A stretch of DNA of 46,805 nucleotides from an uncultured Bacteroidota bacterium (GTDB lineage: Bacteria; Bacteroidota; Bacteroidia; Flavobacteriales; Flavobacteriaceae). Of this stretch, positions 7,938 to 16,344 are shown in pieces. The position numbers and the translations under genes are program-made. The notes under the pieces were generated by a model. It had not been told where the DNA came from and did no database searches. It was given only the letters and a program-made list of their open reading frames with translations. The DNA is taken from NCBI GenBank assembly GCA_937136025.1, contig CAKZOC010000266.1:1-46805 (forward strand), in the 5' to 3' direction. The first letter of the stretch is position 1. Every line of letters begins with the position of its first letter.

Positions 7938-8032
7938 AGCGGTGATGTCTTCAGGATGCCATCAATGGCTGCCGATCTGAGTTCTTTTCCGTCTATCTAT
8001 TTCCTACCTTAGGGGTTCAAATTGAAAAAACA

Positions 8033-8599
8033 ATGAAAATTCTCAAATGGATCCTTGGTATAGTAGTGGTTTTGGCGCTTCTGTTTTATTTTGTCGGCCT
8101 GCCGGTCCTCAGACAACAGACTAAAAAAATAAGCCCTGAAAAAACCGCACATTACGAGGAAAACGCCCTGACGCTTTCGGTGACGTATTCCAGCCCTTCA
8201 AAAAAAGGAAGAACCATTTTCGGGGCATTAGTGCCCTATGGCGCCGTATGGCGCACCGGAGCGAATGAACCTACCCGGTTTACCACCGCCACTTCCCTGA
8301 GTATCGGAGGTCAGACGTTGCCCGCAGGTGATTATTCCCTCTGGACCATTCCCGGGAAAGAACAATGGACCGTTATTTTTAATAGTGATATTGCGGATTG
8401 GGGGGTGACCCTCCTCAGTGGGGGCCGCGACACGACCCGAAAACCCGAATCAGACGCCCTCCAAATGATCGTACCTGTGGAACAACTGCCCGGGGTAGTT
8501 GAAAATTTCGACATTTCTTTTGCGGAAGACGCTTCCGGTAAACGCGTTTTTCTCCAGTTAAGCTGGGATAAGACACGCGTGAGCGTCCCCTTAAATTAG
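8033..8599 (+). CDS. DUF2911 domain protein, membrane-anchored
   Basis: The protein has 188 residues with one N-terminal membrane helix (residues ~4-25) and a DUF2911 domain. The domain shows the familiar VTYSSPSKKGRTIFG, VPYGAVWRTGANE and LPAGDYSLWTIPG blocks. DUF2911 proteins are common in Bacteroidetes, are mostly exported, and have no assigned activity. The gene starts at the ATG at 8033, and the MeaB gene follows after 5 bp, suggesting cotranscription. Nothing in the sequence links the two functionally. Confidence 0.85.
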   Translation: MKILKWILGIVVVLALLFYFVGLPVLRQQTKKISPEKTAHYEENALTLSVTYSSPSKKGRTIFGALVPYGAVWRTGANEPTRFTTATSLSIGGQTLPAGDYSLWTIPGKEQWTVIFNSDIADWGVTLLSGGRDTTRKPESDALQMIVPVEQLPGVVENFDISFAEDASGKRVFLQLSWDKTRVSVPLN

Positions 8600-8604
8600 A
8601 TCCT

Positions 8605-9660
8605 TTGAAGAAAAGTGCCTTAAAAGCCCGGAAAGAAGCCGCGGCCAGACTCCAATTGCGAAAAGAAACGGCAGATAATTCAGCCATTATCGCCGGGATA
8701 GTGGCCTCAGACACCACCGCCCTTTCCCGGGCCATTACCCTGATCGAAAGCACGCTGCCGGAAGATGAAATCCGGGCCGGGGAACTCGTGGAATCCTGTC
8801 TTAATCGAGCCACTCCGGGTATCCGGGTAGGGATTACGGGTGTCCCGGGAGCGGGAAAGAGTACGTTCATCGAAACCCTGGGACTTTATCTGGTGGGCAG
8901 GGGACATCGGGTGGCCATTCTGGCCGTGGATCCCAGCAGTAGTCTGAGTAAAGGCAGTATTCTTGGGGACAAAACCCGGATGCAGGAATTGAGCCGGAAT
9001 CCAAATGCTTTTATCAGGCCCTCTCCGGCAGGGGACTCCCTCGGGGGTGTCGCCAGAAAAACCCGGGAGAGTATCACCCTTTGTGAAGCGGCCGGTTTTG
9101 ACATTATCCTGGTCGAAACCGTGGGTGTTGGCCAAAGCGAAGTCGCCGTTCACGGCATGGTCGATTTCTTTCTTTTGTTAAAGATCGCCGGGGCCGGAGA
9201 TGCACTTCAGGGTATCAAAAGAGGGATTGTGGAAATGGCCGATGCCGTGGTGATCAATAAGGCCGATGGCCCGAACCTGGCGGCCGCTGAAAAAGCGAAA
9301 GGCATTTTCAAAAGTGCGCTCCACCTCTATCCCCCGAAAGAAAACGGCTGGTCTCCCCCGGTGCTGCTCTGCTCTTCCACGGAAGGAACTGGCATTACCG
9401 AAATCTGGCAAATGATAGATGACTACGCGACCGCCTCCCGTACTGACGGGAGTTTTGAAAAAAAGAGGGATAATCAAAACATCCACTGGTTAAAGCAGCG
9501 TATTGAATCGGCCTTAACCGCTGATTTCTACAGGAATCCAAAAATCCAAAAGGCCTTTGAGGACTTTCAAGCCCGGGTAATCCGGAAAGAGCTCAGCCCT
9601 ACCAGGGCTGCGAATGAATTGCTGGAGTTATACCACGGGCAACACAAAGGCCGGCGTTAA
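8605..9660 (+). CDS. meaB: MeaB-type GTPase, methylmalonyl-CoA mutase chaperone
   Basis: MeaB is a G3E GTPase that loads and protects the B12 cofactor of methylmalonyl-CoA mutase. The sequence shows Walker A GVPGAGKST, the AVDPSSSLSKGSILGDKTRM block, the Walker B region ILVETVGVGQSE and the base-recognition motif NKADG, over 351 residues. Initiation is taken as TTG at 8605, five bases after the DUF2911 stop; the frame is open further upstream but only through that gene. The mutase subunits are not in this window. Family is secure; the partner must be encoded elsewhere or be another B12 mutase. Confidence 0.93.
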   Translation: MKKSALKARKEAAARLQLRKETADNSAIIAGIVASDTTALSRAITLIESTLPEDEIRAGELVESCLNRATPGIRVGITGVPGAGKSTFIETLGLYLVGRGHRVAILAVDPSSSLSKGSILGDKTRMQELSRNPNAFIRPSPAGDSLGGVARKTRESITLCEAAGFDIILVETVGVGQSEVAVHGMVDFFLLLKIAGAGDALQGIKRGIVEMADAVVINKADGPNLAAAEKAKGIFKSALHLYPPKENGWSPPVLLCSSTEGTGITEIWQMIDDYATASRTDGSFEKKRDNQNIHWLKQRIESALTADFYRNPKIQKAFEDFQARVIRKELSPTRAANELLELYHGQHKGRR

Positions 9661-9670
9661 GTGGATGTTT

Positions 9671-10672
9671 ATGGAAAAAACTACCTTTAACCCCGGAATT
9701 AATACGACTACCATGCCTGTCCTGACCGATGCGCTTCTTTCTATAGTTATCCCTTTGTACAACGAGGAAGAAAATGTGACCCTGCTCACCGAACGAATCC
9801 ACGAAAGTCTGGAGGGGTACAACTACCAGATCGTCTATGTAGACGACTTTTCCACCGACCGCACCCGTAAGGTAATCTCGGACCTGAAGGATCCGAAAGT
9901 GCATTTGATCTCCCTTAAGAAAAATTACGGGCAGAGTCTTGCGCTGGCCGCCGGACTGGATTACGCACAGGGAGAATATATCATTACCATGGATGGGGAT
10001 TTACAAAACGACCCCTCAGATATCCCGGGGATGTTGCCTTATGTACTGAGCGGAGAATACGATGTAGTGACGGGAATCCGCCAAAAACGCAAAGACTCCC
10101 TGGTCAAAAAGATCCCTTCTAAAATTGCCAATTTTATGGTCAGGAGGGTGACCAAACTCGATATTAAGGACAATGGCTGTGCCCTAAAAGTTTTTACCCG
10201 GGATATTGCCAAAGACATGAACCTCTACGGGGAAATGCACCGGTTTATCAATCTGCTCGCCTATCTGGAAGGGGCTCAGATCAAACAAGTACCCGTAAAA
10301 CACCACGCCCGAAATGCCGGAGTTTCCAAATACGGCCTGGAGCGGGTGTTTAAAGTAGTGGCCGATATGATGTTACTGCTTTTTATCCGAAAATATTTTC
10401 AGCGGCCCATCCACCTTTTTGGAATTATAGGGGTGCTGATGATCCTGCTCGGGGTGGCTATCAACATCTATCTGCTCATCGTTAAATTTGGCTTTGACCA
10501 GGATATCGGGAACCGCCCTTTATTGATTTTCGGGCTGATGTTTATTTTGGGGGGAATCCAGCTCTTCACCATTGGTATTGTCATGGAATTGCTGATCCGC
10601 ACCTATTATGAATCTCAGAACAAGAGGCCGTACCGCATCAAAAACGTCACGATAGGTGGGGAAGCTGCGTAA
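9671..10672 (+). CDS. Family 2 glycosyltransferase with two membrane helices (polyprenyl-phosphate type)
   Basis: The protein joins an N-terminal GT-A catalytic domain (LSIVIPLYNEE, VDDFSTD, MDGDLQNDP) to two C-terminal membrane helices. That is the layout of dolichol-phosphate-mannose-synthase-like and GtrB/ArnC-like enzymes that place a sugar on undecaprenyl phosphate. The start is taken at 9671 (MEKTTF); ATGs at 9665 and 9713 are also possible, the latter immediately preceding the catalytic domain. The next gene begins within its last 17 bases, so the two are coupled. Together with the GT39 and PAP2 genes that follow convergently it suggests lipid-linked sugar donor synthesis. Confidence 0.88.
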   Translation: MEKTTFNPGINTTTMPVLTDALLSIVIPLYNEEENVTLLTERIHESLEGYNYQIVYVDDFSTDRTRKVISDLKDPKVHLISLKKNYGQSLALAAGLDYAQGEYIITMDGDLQNDPSDIPGMLPYVLSGEYDVVTGIRQKRKDSLVKKIPSKIANFMVRRVTKLDIKDNGCALKVFTRDIAKDMNLYGEMHRFINLLAYLEGAQIKQVPVKHHARNAGVSKYGLERVFKVVADMMLLLFIRKYFQRPIHLFGIIGVLMILLGVAINIYLLIVKFGFDQDIGNRPLLIFGLMFILGGIQLFTIGIVMELLIRTYYESQNKRPYRIKNVTIGGEAA

Positions 10673-11543
10673 AAAAGGACTCACCTTACTCAAAGCGCTT
10701 TTCAGCGCCCTTCTGCTCTATCTTGTTTTTACCCGCATTCCTTTTTCAGAGGTTTGGCTGGTGCTTAAAAAGGCAAACCCCGGCTATCTGGGGCTTGCCC
10801 TGATCGCCTTCGGCGTGTCCAAATGGATCGCAGCACGCCGGCTCAACCTCTACTTCGAAAGAATTGAAGTCCCTTTAACCGAACGCAGCAACCTGAAATT
10901 GTATCTGCTGGGAATGTTCTATAACCTTTTTCTGCCCGGGGGTATTGGCGGAGATGCCTATAAGGGCTACCTGCTGCATCGAACCTTCGGGGCCCCGGGA
11001 AAACGACTGGCTTCGGTCCTGCTCCTCGACAGGATTAGCGGACTCGCTTTATTGTTTCTCTACAGCGCCATTATTGTGCTGTGGATGGCTCCGCCAGAAC
11101 TCGGGGCCTATCAGCCCTTACTCTGGTTCCTCCTGCCCTTGGGAATCCTGGTTTTCTGGGTAGTTCACCGAAAAGCATTTCCCCTCTTGCAACCCGTATT
11201 CTGGTCCTCTCTGGGGTATTCGGCACTGGTGCAATTGGCCCAACTGATTTCAGTCTACCTCATCCTGATGGCCCTCGGGGTAACCGATTCCGTAATGGAA
11301 TATCTTCTCGTATTTCTGATCAGCAGTATTGTGGCCGTACTCCCCATTACCATTGGCGGTATCGGCAGCAGGGAACTCGTGTTTTTCTATGGGGCACAAT
11401 GGCTCGGGCTCAATGAGGGAACTTCCATCGGGATTAGTATGACCTTTTTCCTGATTACGGCCCTGGTATCCCTCACGGGACTGTGGTATCATTTTAGAAA
11501 ACCGGAGCTCGAATTACGGCCTTTGCCCGGGGATTCGGACTAG
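10656..11543 (+). CDS. Flippase-like / lysylphosphatidylglycerol synthase TM-region protein (UPF0104)
   Basis: This is a polytopic membrane protein of 295 residues with about 7-8 predicted helices. It carries the family signatures FYNLFLPGGIGGDAYKGYLL and LLLDRISGL, and near the C-terminus LPITIGGIGSRELVFFYGA. Such proteins resemble the flippase half of MprF, and their lipid substrate is usually unknown. The start is GTG at 10656, inside the glycosyltransferase gene, with a 17-bp overlap. Its end overlaps the end of the convergent GT39 gene by 30 bp. Given its partner, transport of a glycosylated lipid is plausible. Confidence 0.85.
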   Translation: MGKLRKKGLTLLKALFSALLLYLVFTRIPFSEVWLVLKKANPGYLGLALIAFGVSKWIAARRLNLYFERIEVPLTERSNLKLYLLGMFYNLFLPGGIGGDAYKGYLLHRTFGAPGKRLASVLLLDRISGLALLFLYSAIIVLWMAPPELGAYQPLLWFLLPLGILVFWVVHRKAFPLLQPVFWSSLGYSALVQLAQLISVYLILMALGVTDSVMEYLLVFLISSIVAVLPITIGGIGSRELVFFYGAQWLGLNEGTSIGISMTFFLITALVSLTGLWYHFRKPELELRPLPGDSD

Positions 11544-13193
11544 GTGGCGTTTACGGAGTACCTCAGAACGTGTACCCGGATTCAGAAAACGACCCTGTAA
11601 GCGGGAAATCCGAAACTGATCCACGGTGTATTCAGTATCCCACAAAATTCCGGCATTCCTGAGTTTTTCCAATTCTTTAGGGTCCGTATAGAGCCATATC
11701 GTTTCCGGAGCCTCTGACAAATCTGCGATATGTACAATCTCGAGGGGCTTGCCAAAATAGAAATCCAGGGCCCAGGTGTGCTCGTCGGAGAGCTTGTAAA
11801 GCGTGTCGGGCTCCAGCGATTCGGCCTCCATGCGATCCGCCATGGCAGACCCTCCCTGATATTCCAGCAGGGAAGGATAAAAATGACCGTTTAAAACAAG
11901 GTTCAACAGAATACTCCCATAGAGGCTGATCCCCACGAGCCGAACCATGGGATCGCTCCATTTAAAAAAAAGAAAATACCCCAGTACCACCCCCAATAGC
12001 AAAAGGATATACCCGAAAACAGATCCCAGGGGGAAAACCCAGAAGGCTATCCCCAAAACAGCTGCACTTACAAGGCTATATATTCCCAATTGCACAGCGC
12101 CCGCCCTCTTGAGTTTTTCAATCGCCCCTTCCCGGTACAACCGGTCCAGGAAGGAAGCCGTAAGCACGGCAAACAAAGGAATGGTAATATTGAGGTAATG
12201 GGGCAGTTTAAACTGAGCAAAACTGATGATCAGAAAGATGCTGCAAATTCCTCCGGTGGTGAGAATTTCACCAGTCTTATGGGAGCTATTCGCATTTTCC
12301 TTACCAGAGGCACCCCGATACCTTCCCCACAGGGCCCATAAGCCCATAAGTGTCCACGGCAGAAAAACCCAGAGAAAGGTGTGAAAGAAAAAGAAATAGT
12401 CGCTGCTGTTTTTCCCCATTCCTTCTCCGCTGAGGCGTTCAAAACTCTGTTCCCATAAAATAAAAAATACCCCACTGCGCTCGTTCCTCCCGCGGATTAT
12501 TTTTTCAGGATGCAGATCGAATTGATGATAATACGCGTATAAAACCGGGCTGATCACCAACGTGAAAGTGAGAAGTCCCAAAAGGATTTTGGGGCTCCAC
12601 AACCGGTGCCAGCTGCGGGTGTAGATCAATTGGCAGAGCAAGGGTAATCCGATAACCAAAAGGGCGATCTGTCCCTTAGTGGAAAAGGCCAACCCGGCGC
12701 CTGCCGCTCCCAGAAGCAAAGGCGTCAGCGTCCCCTCTTTAAGGTAGCGGTACAGTTGCCAAATCGCAAAAACCGAGAAACCAGTCAGCACGGCATCGGT
12801 GCGAACATCGATCACAGACAGGACAATGGTCTGGGCGCTCATAAAAATCAGAGCCGCTATCCTTCCTGTATTTCGGGTATAGAGCGCACTGCCCAGGCCA
12901 TAGCAACTGTAGGCCGCCAAAAAGGTAGCCAACAGGGCCGGGATGCGATAGGCCCAATCGTGTAATCCGAAAAGGGAATAGGAAAAGGCGGCGAGCCAAT
13001 AGTGCAGGTGGGGTTTATCCAGGTACTCCTCACCCCCTTTCCACAAATTCAGGAAGTCCTGTTCCTGAACCATGCGCATAGCCATTACGGCAAACTGGGC
13101 GGAATCGTTCTCCATCAATCGGGCAAACAACCCCACAAGATAGACGCCGGCAAGCCCCAGGAAAGCGATCCAAAAAAATGTACCCCTGATCAT
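11514..13193 (-). CDS. GT39/ArnT-like membrane glycosyltransferase
   Basis: The protein has 559 residues and many membrane helices. The N-terminal loop holds an acidic ND pair (ARLMENDSAQFAVMAMRM) and the block YLDKPHLHYWLAAFSYSLFG, which are typical of the PMT/ArnT family. These enzymes transfer sugars from polyprenyl-phosphate donors to lipids or proteins outside the inner membrane. The C-terminal part is a soluble domain after the last helices. Its start overlaps the PAP2 gene stop by four bases (ATGA), indicating coupling. The acceptor cannot be told from sequence. Confidence 0.88.
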   Translation of the reverse strand: MIRGTFFWIAFLGLAGVYLVGLFARLMENDSAQFAVMAMRMVQEQDFLNLWKGGEEYLDKPHLHYWLAAFSYSLFGLHDWAYRIPALLATFLAAYSCYGLGSALYTRNTGRIAALIFMSAQTIVLSVIDVRTDAVLTGFSVFAIWQLYRYLKEGTLTPLLLGAAGAGLAFSTKGQIALLVIGLPLLCQLIYTRSWHRLWSPKILLGLLTFTLVISPVLYAYYHQFDLHPEKIIRGRNERSGVFFILWEQSFERLSGEGMGKNSSDYFFFFHTFLWVFLPWTLMGLWALWGRYRGASGKENANSSHKTGEILTTGGICSIFLIISFAQFKLPHYLNITIPLFAVLTASFLDRLYREGAIEKLKRAGAVQLGIYSLVSAAVLGIAFWVFPLGSVFGYILLLLGVVLGYFLFFKWSDPMVRLVGISLYGSILLNLVLNGHFYPSLLEYQGGSAMADRMEAESLEPDTLYKLSDEHTWALDFYFGKPLEIVHIADLSEAPETIWLYTDPKELEKLRNAGILWDTEYTVDQFRISRLQGRFLNPGTRSEVLRKRHLVRIPGQRP

Positions 13194-13759
13194 TTGAAAA
13201 TGTTTTGGTCCGCTTTCTTATACAATTGAGCAAAAAGCCATCCCAACAGACCCCCGGCAAGAAAGCCCGTCAGAATATCCAGTGGGTAATGCACTCCCAG
13301 ATAAATACGGCTATAACCGACCACAACCGCCCAGAGGAGCAACAACGCTCCCCAAAGTCGTTTGCGTTTTCCCCAGAATACGGCAAAGAATGTCGCCAAA
13401 CCGAATGCATTGGCTGCATGTGCTGAAAAATAGCCGAACCGGCCTCCGCAACTGCTTTTGACCAAACGCACCAGGCCTTCCAGCTCGGGTTCATAACAGG
13501 GTCTCAACCGCTGTACACCGTATTTGAAGAATCCGGAAAGCTGATCTGTGGATGTGATAAGTAACCCGATAAACACCAGGAGCAGCAGCACTCTTTTCCA
13601 ACCCAACTGTCGGTACACAAGAAAAAGGAGGAACGCGTAAAGTGGCAAGGCCCCCCACTTATCGGAAAGAAACAGCCAGAAAGAATCCCAGGCCGGAGTC
13701 CCTAGTTGATTCAGGTATAAAAACCACTCCTGATCTTTTTCAATGAGGACCTCCCACAT
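13190..13759 (-). CDS. PAP2-family membrane phosphatase
   Basis: This is a 189-residue membrane protein with three phosphatase motifs: KYGVQRLRPC (KxxxxxxRP), FSAHAANAFG (the SxH motif) and SRIYLGVHYPLD (SRxxxxxHxxxD). PAP2 enzymes dephosphorylate lipid phosphates such as undecaprenyl pyrophosphate or lipid A. Coupling to the GT39 gene suggests recycling of polyprenyl carrier or trimming of a lipid phosphate. It starts one base after the stop of the small acidic protein gene, so the three probably form one transcript. Confidence 0.9.
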   Translation of the reverse strand: MWEVLIEKDQEWFLYLNQLGTPAWDSFWLFLSDKWGALPLYAFLLFLVYRQLGWKRVLLLLVFIGLLITSTDQLSGFFKYGVQRLRPCYEPELEGLVRLVKSSCGGRFGYFSAHAANAFGLATFFAVFWGKRKRLWGALLLLWAVVVGYSRIYLGVHYPLDILTGFLAGGLLGWLFAQLYKKADQNIFK

Positions 13760-13760
13760 A

Positions 13761-13988
13761 TTACTCCTCGTATCGGGCTACTTCCCGGTCGTAAAATTCA
13801 GTGGCTTCTCCAATCAGGCGTTCTGCTTCCGCAGCGAGTTCGTCCCGGTCTTCATCCGAGAACTCTTCCATCCATTCCACCTCATCGTTTTCCAGATTTA
13901 AGACAAAACGCGGGAATTCGGTGTGAACGATAAAAATGGCGGAAGGAAAATCAGTGTTGTCTCCGAGGAGGAATTTTGGAAGTTTCAT
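13761..13988 (-). CDS. Small acidic conserved protein, function unknown
   Basis: This cytosolic-looking protein has 75 residues, with a beta-like first half (FPSAIFIVHTEFPRFVLNLEND) and an acidic helical second half (EWMEEFSDEDRDELAAEAERLIGEA). It has no signal peptide or membrane segment. It heads the transcript with the PAP2 and GT39 genes, at 1-bp spacing. It resembles small proteins commonly seen in flavobacterial genomes, but I cannot name a domain. Confidence 0.65.
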   Translation of the reverse strand: MKLPKFLLGDNTDFPSAIFIVHTEFPRFVLNLENDEVEWMEEFSDEDRDELAAEAERLIGEATEFYDREVARYEE

Positions 13989-14029
13989 CTACACGGGTAT
14001 TTATCTTAAACACGCTTCCCCTGGGCTAC

Positions 14030-15397
14030 CTACACGGGCTCCACAAGGCGTTGCGTCATAAACCTAAAGCGAAGATACAACATAATTGAAGAGGCTGTAA
14101 GCCCAAGTAGGAGTCCAATCCAGATTCCGGTACTCTTAAGTGGGGTGTGCAATCCGAGGTAAAAAGAAACCGGAAAACCGATACCCCAGTAGGCAATGAG
14201 TGTCAGCAGCGTCGGGATTCTCACATCCTGCAGGCCCCGTAGCGCCCCAAGTACCACAACCTGTATCCCATCTGATATTTGAAAAAAGGCCGCGACCAGA
14301 AGGAGTCGGGCTGCAATAGCCAGAACCTCCATATTGTCCGCCTGATTGGTCACATCATTGACATCCAGATAAAGGGTTGGGAGGATATTTCTGCCGAGAA
14401 GGAATAAAATAGCAAAACCGATCTCGAGGATTATAGTCATTAAAAATATAGAGGTCGCCACACGTTTGAGTTCGGGATAGTTCCCGGAGCCCTTTTGATT
14501 GCCCACGCGAATCATGGCTGCCACCCCAAGCCCCATGCCAAACATAAAGGTCATGCTACTCAGGTTCAGCGCTATTTGATTCGCCGCCTGAGGATTCTTT
14601 CCCAATACCCCGCTCATCCATATGGCGGCGGTAAAAATGGCCACTTCAAAAAACATTTGCAAGGCTGAGGGAAATCCCAAATTCGCTATTTTGCGGAGTA
14701 AACGTTTTTTGACCTGACGAAATCTCAGGTTTTCGATAAATGCCTTAAAGAAAGGGCGTTTTTTGAAAATCCACCACAGAAAAAAGACCATAAAAATCCG
14801 GGAGACCAACGTTCCAATAGCCGCTCCCACGATACCCAGTTTCGGAAACCCCAGGGACCCGAAAATCAAAAGGTAATTCAAAACCACATTGATCACATTG
14901 GCCAGGATGGTGGCATACATCGGATAACGCGTCTTGGAAAGGCCTTCAGAGAATTGTTTCAAGGCCTGAAAAATTATCAGCGGAATCAGGGAGAAGGCGA
15001 CTAGATCGAGATAGGGTCCGGCCAGAACGACGACTTCTTCCGGTTGATCCATAAGGTACATCAGGGGCTTACCCAGCAGTACAAGCCCAAAAAGCACTAC
15101 GCCCAGCACGGTGCACAGCACCAGTCCATTTTGCAGTACGCCCCGCGCCTCCATAGAATCTCCTGCGCCTTCCGCCTCAGCGACCAGAGGCGTTATGGCA
15201 GTAGAAAATCCAATCCCCAATGACATAGCAATAAAAACAAAACTATTTCCGAGAGAAACCGCAGCCAATTCTGCGGTTCCCAGCTGACCGACCATGATAT
15301 TATCCGCAAAGGCCACAAAGCTGTGCCCCAGCATCCCAAGGATTACCGGGCTTGCCAATCGAATATTGTATCGGAATTCGCGGGTGTACTCTTTCAC
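14030..15397 (-). CDS. MATE-family multidrug/cation efflux transporter
   Basis: The protein has 455 residues and about 12 helices arranged as two homologous halves. The first half begins with LASPVILGMLGHSFVAFADNIMVGQLGTAELAA, divided here by motif only. The second half repeats the pattern around FEVAIFTAAIWMSGVLG. These transporters export organic cations or drugs in exchange for Na+ or H+. It is a full-length NorM-like protein. The gene stands alone between the small acidic protein gene and mazG, in the same direction. The substrate is not predictable. Confidence 0.92.
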   Translation of the reverse strand: MKEYTREFRYNIRLASPVILGMLGHSFVAFADNIMVGQLGTAELAAVSLGNSFVFIAMSLGIGFSTAITPLVAEAEGAGDSMEARGVLQNGLVLCTVLGVVLFGLVLLGKPLMYLMDQPEEVVVLAGPYLDLVAFSLIPLIIFQALKQFSEGLSKTRYPMYATILANVINVVLNYLLIFGSLGFPKLGIVGAAIGTLVSRIFMVFFLWWIFKKRPFFKAFIENLRFRQVKKRLLRKIANLGFPSALQMFFEVAIFTAAIWMSGVLGKNPQAANQIALNLSSMTFMFGMGLGVAAMIRVGNQKGSGNYPELKRVATSIFLMTIILEIGFAILFLLGRNILPTLYLDVNDVTNQADNMEVLAIAARLLLVAAFFQISDGIQVVVLGALRGLQDVRIPTLLTLIAYWGIGFPVSFYLGLHTPLKSTGIWIGLLLGLTASSIMLYLRFRFMTQRLVEPV

Positions 15398-15465
15398 GTC
15401 AGCAGCAGTTGAAATGTTTTCGGATATGGGTCAGGAAGATCCGTTCGCCAGTTGATTGAGCAGGT

Positions 15466-16248
15466 TCAGGGATGCTCATAAGACTTTGCGGCTTCCCAAA
15501 ACTGGTCCATTTCAGCAAGAGACATCTCAGAGAGCGATTTTCCGGCCTCTTTAGCCCGGGCCTCGAGGTACTTAAACCGGTTCATAAACTTCTTATTGGT
15601 CCGTTCCAGGGCATTTTCGGGATTGATTCCCAAAAACCTGGAATAATTCACAACGGAGAATAAGACATCTCCCAGTTCTGACTCTATTTTTTCGGGCTCC
15701 CCTCCGTCCAATTCCCTTTCCAACTCACCGATCTCTTCTTTTACTTTCTCAAGAACTTGTTCGGGCCGCTCCCAGTCAAAACCAACTCCGGCGACTTTTT
15801 CCTGAATCCGATTGGCCTTGACCAAAGCGGGCAGACTTTGAGGCACACCCTCCAGCACACTTTTCTTGCCTTCACTCAGTTTGATCTTCTCCCAGTTAGC
15901 TTTCACTTCATCCTCCCCGGTTACACGCGTATCTCCGTAAATATGCGGATGCCTGCGTATGAGCTTTTCGGAAATATCCGTGGCCACATCGGCCATATCA
16001 AAATCATCGGTTTCCGATCCTATTTTGGCATAAAAGACAATATGCAACAACAAATCGCCCAATTCCTTTTTGACTTCCTCCAAATCCCCTTCCAAAATGG
16101 CCTCACCCAGTTCATAGGTCTCTTCAATGGTGAGATGGCGAAGGGATTCCATGGTTTGTTTTTTATCCCACGGGCATTGAGCCCTTAATTCATCCATAAT
16201 GGTGAGCAGTCGATCAAATGCGGCCAGTTGCTGAGCTCTGGAATTCAT
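15466..16248 (-). CDS. mazG: Nucleoside triphosphate pyrophosphohydrolase MazG
   Basis: MazG hydrolyses (d)NTPs to monophosphates and pyrophosphate, clearing abnormal nucleotides and affecting ppGpp levels. The 260-residue protein contains two tandem all-alpha MazG repeats. The first has CPWDKKQTMESLRHLTIEETYEL and the EEVKKELGDLLLHIVF metal-binding helix; the second repeats EKVKEEIGELERE and ESELGDVLFSVVNYSR. The metal-ligand ExxxD pattern is intact in both. It is transcribed in the same direction as the MATE gene, 68 bp away. Confidence 0.95.
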   Translation of the reverse strand: MNSRAQQLAAFDRLLTIMDELRAQCPWDKKQTMESLRHLTIEETYELGEAILEGDLEEVKKELGDLLLHIVFYAKIGSETDDFDMADVATDISEKLIRRHPHIYGDTRVTGEDEVKANWEKIKLSEGKKSVLEGVPQSLPALVKANRIQEKVAGVGFDWERPEQVLEKVKEEIGELERELDGGEPEKIESELGDVLFSVVNYSRFLGINPENALERTNKKFMNRFKYLEARAKEAGKSLSEMSLAEMDQFWEAAKSYEHP

Positions 16249-16284
16249 CTTTAGAAAATTTGGTTAAAGGTACGAATCCAGGTT

Positions 16285-16332
16285 TTTGGCACGCATTGGA
16301 ATTTCACTTAATTTTAAGGGATACCAATCCCT
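16285..16332 (+). promoter_or_regulatory. Putative Bacteroidetes promoter and leader hairpin for the D-aminoacylase-like gene
   Basis: TTTG (16285-16288) lies 20 bp before TAATTTTA (16309-16316), one base off the TAnnTTTG -7 box. Just after it, AGGGAT-acca-ATCCCT (16317-16332) is a 6-bp hairpin in the leader, ending 12 bp before the ATG. Confidence 0.4.
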
Positions 16333-16344
16333 AAAAACCAAACC

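Noticed and set aside
8605..9660. Expectation of methylmalonyl-CoA mutase genes next to meaB
   Set aside because: Neither mutase subunit is encoded in the window. Separation of meaB from its partner is not unusual, so it was not raised as a finding.
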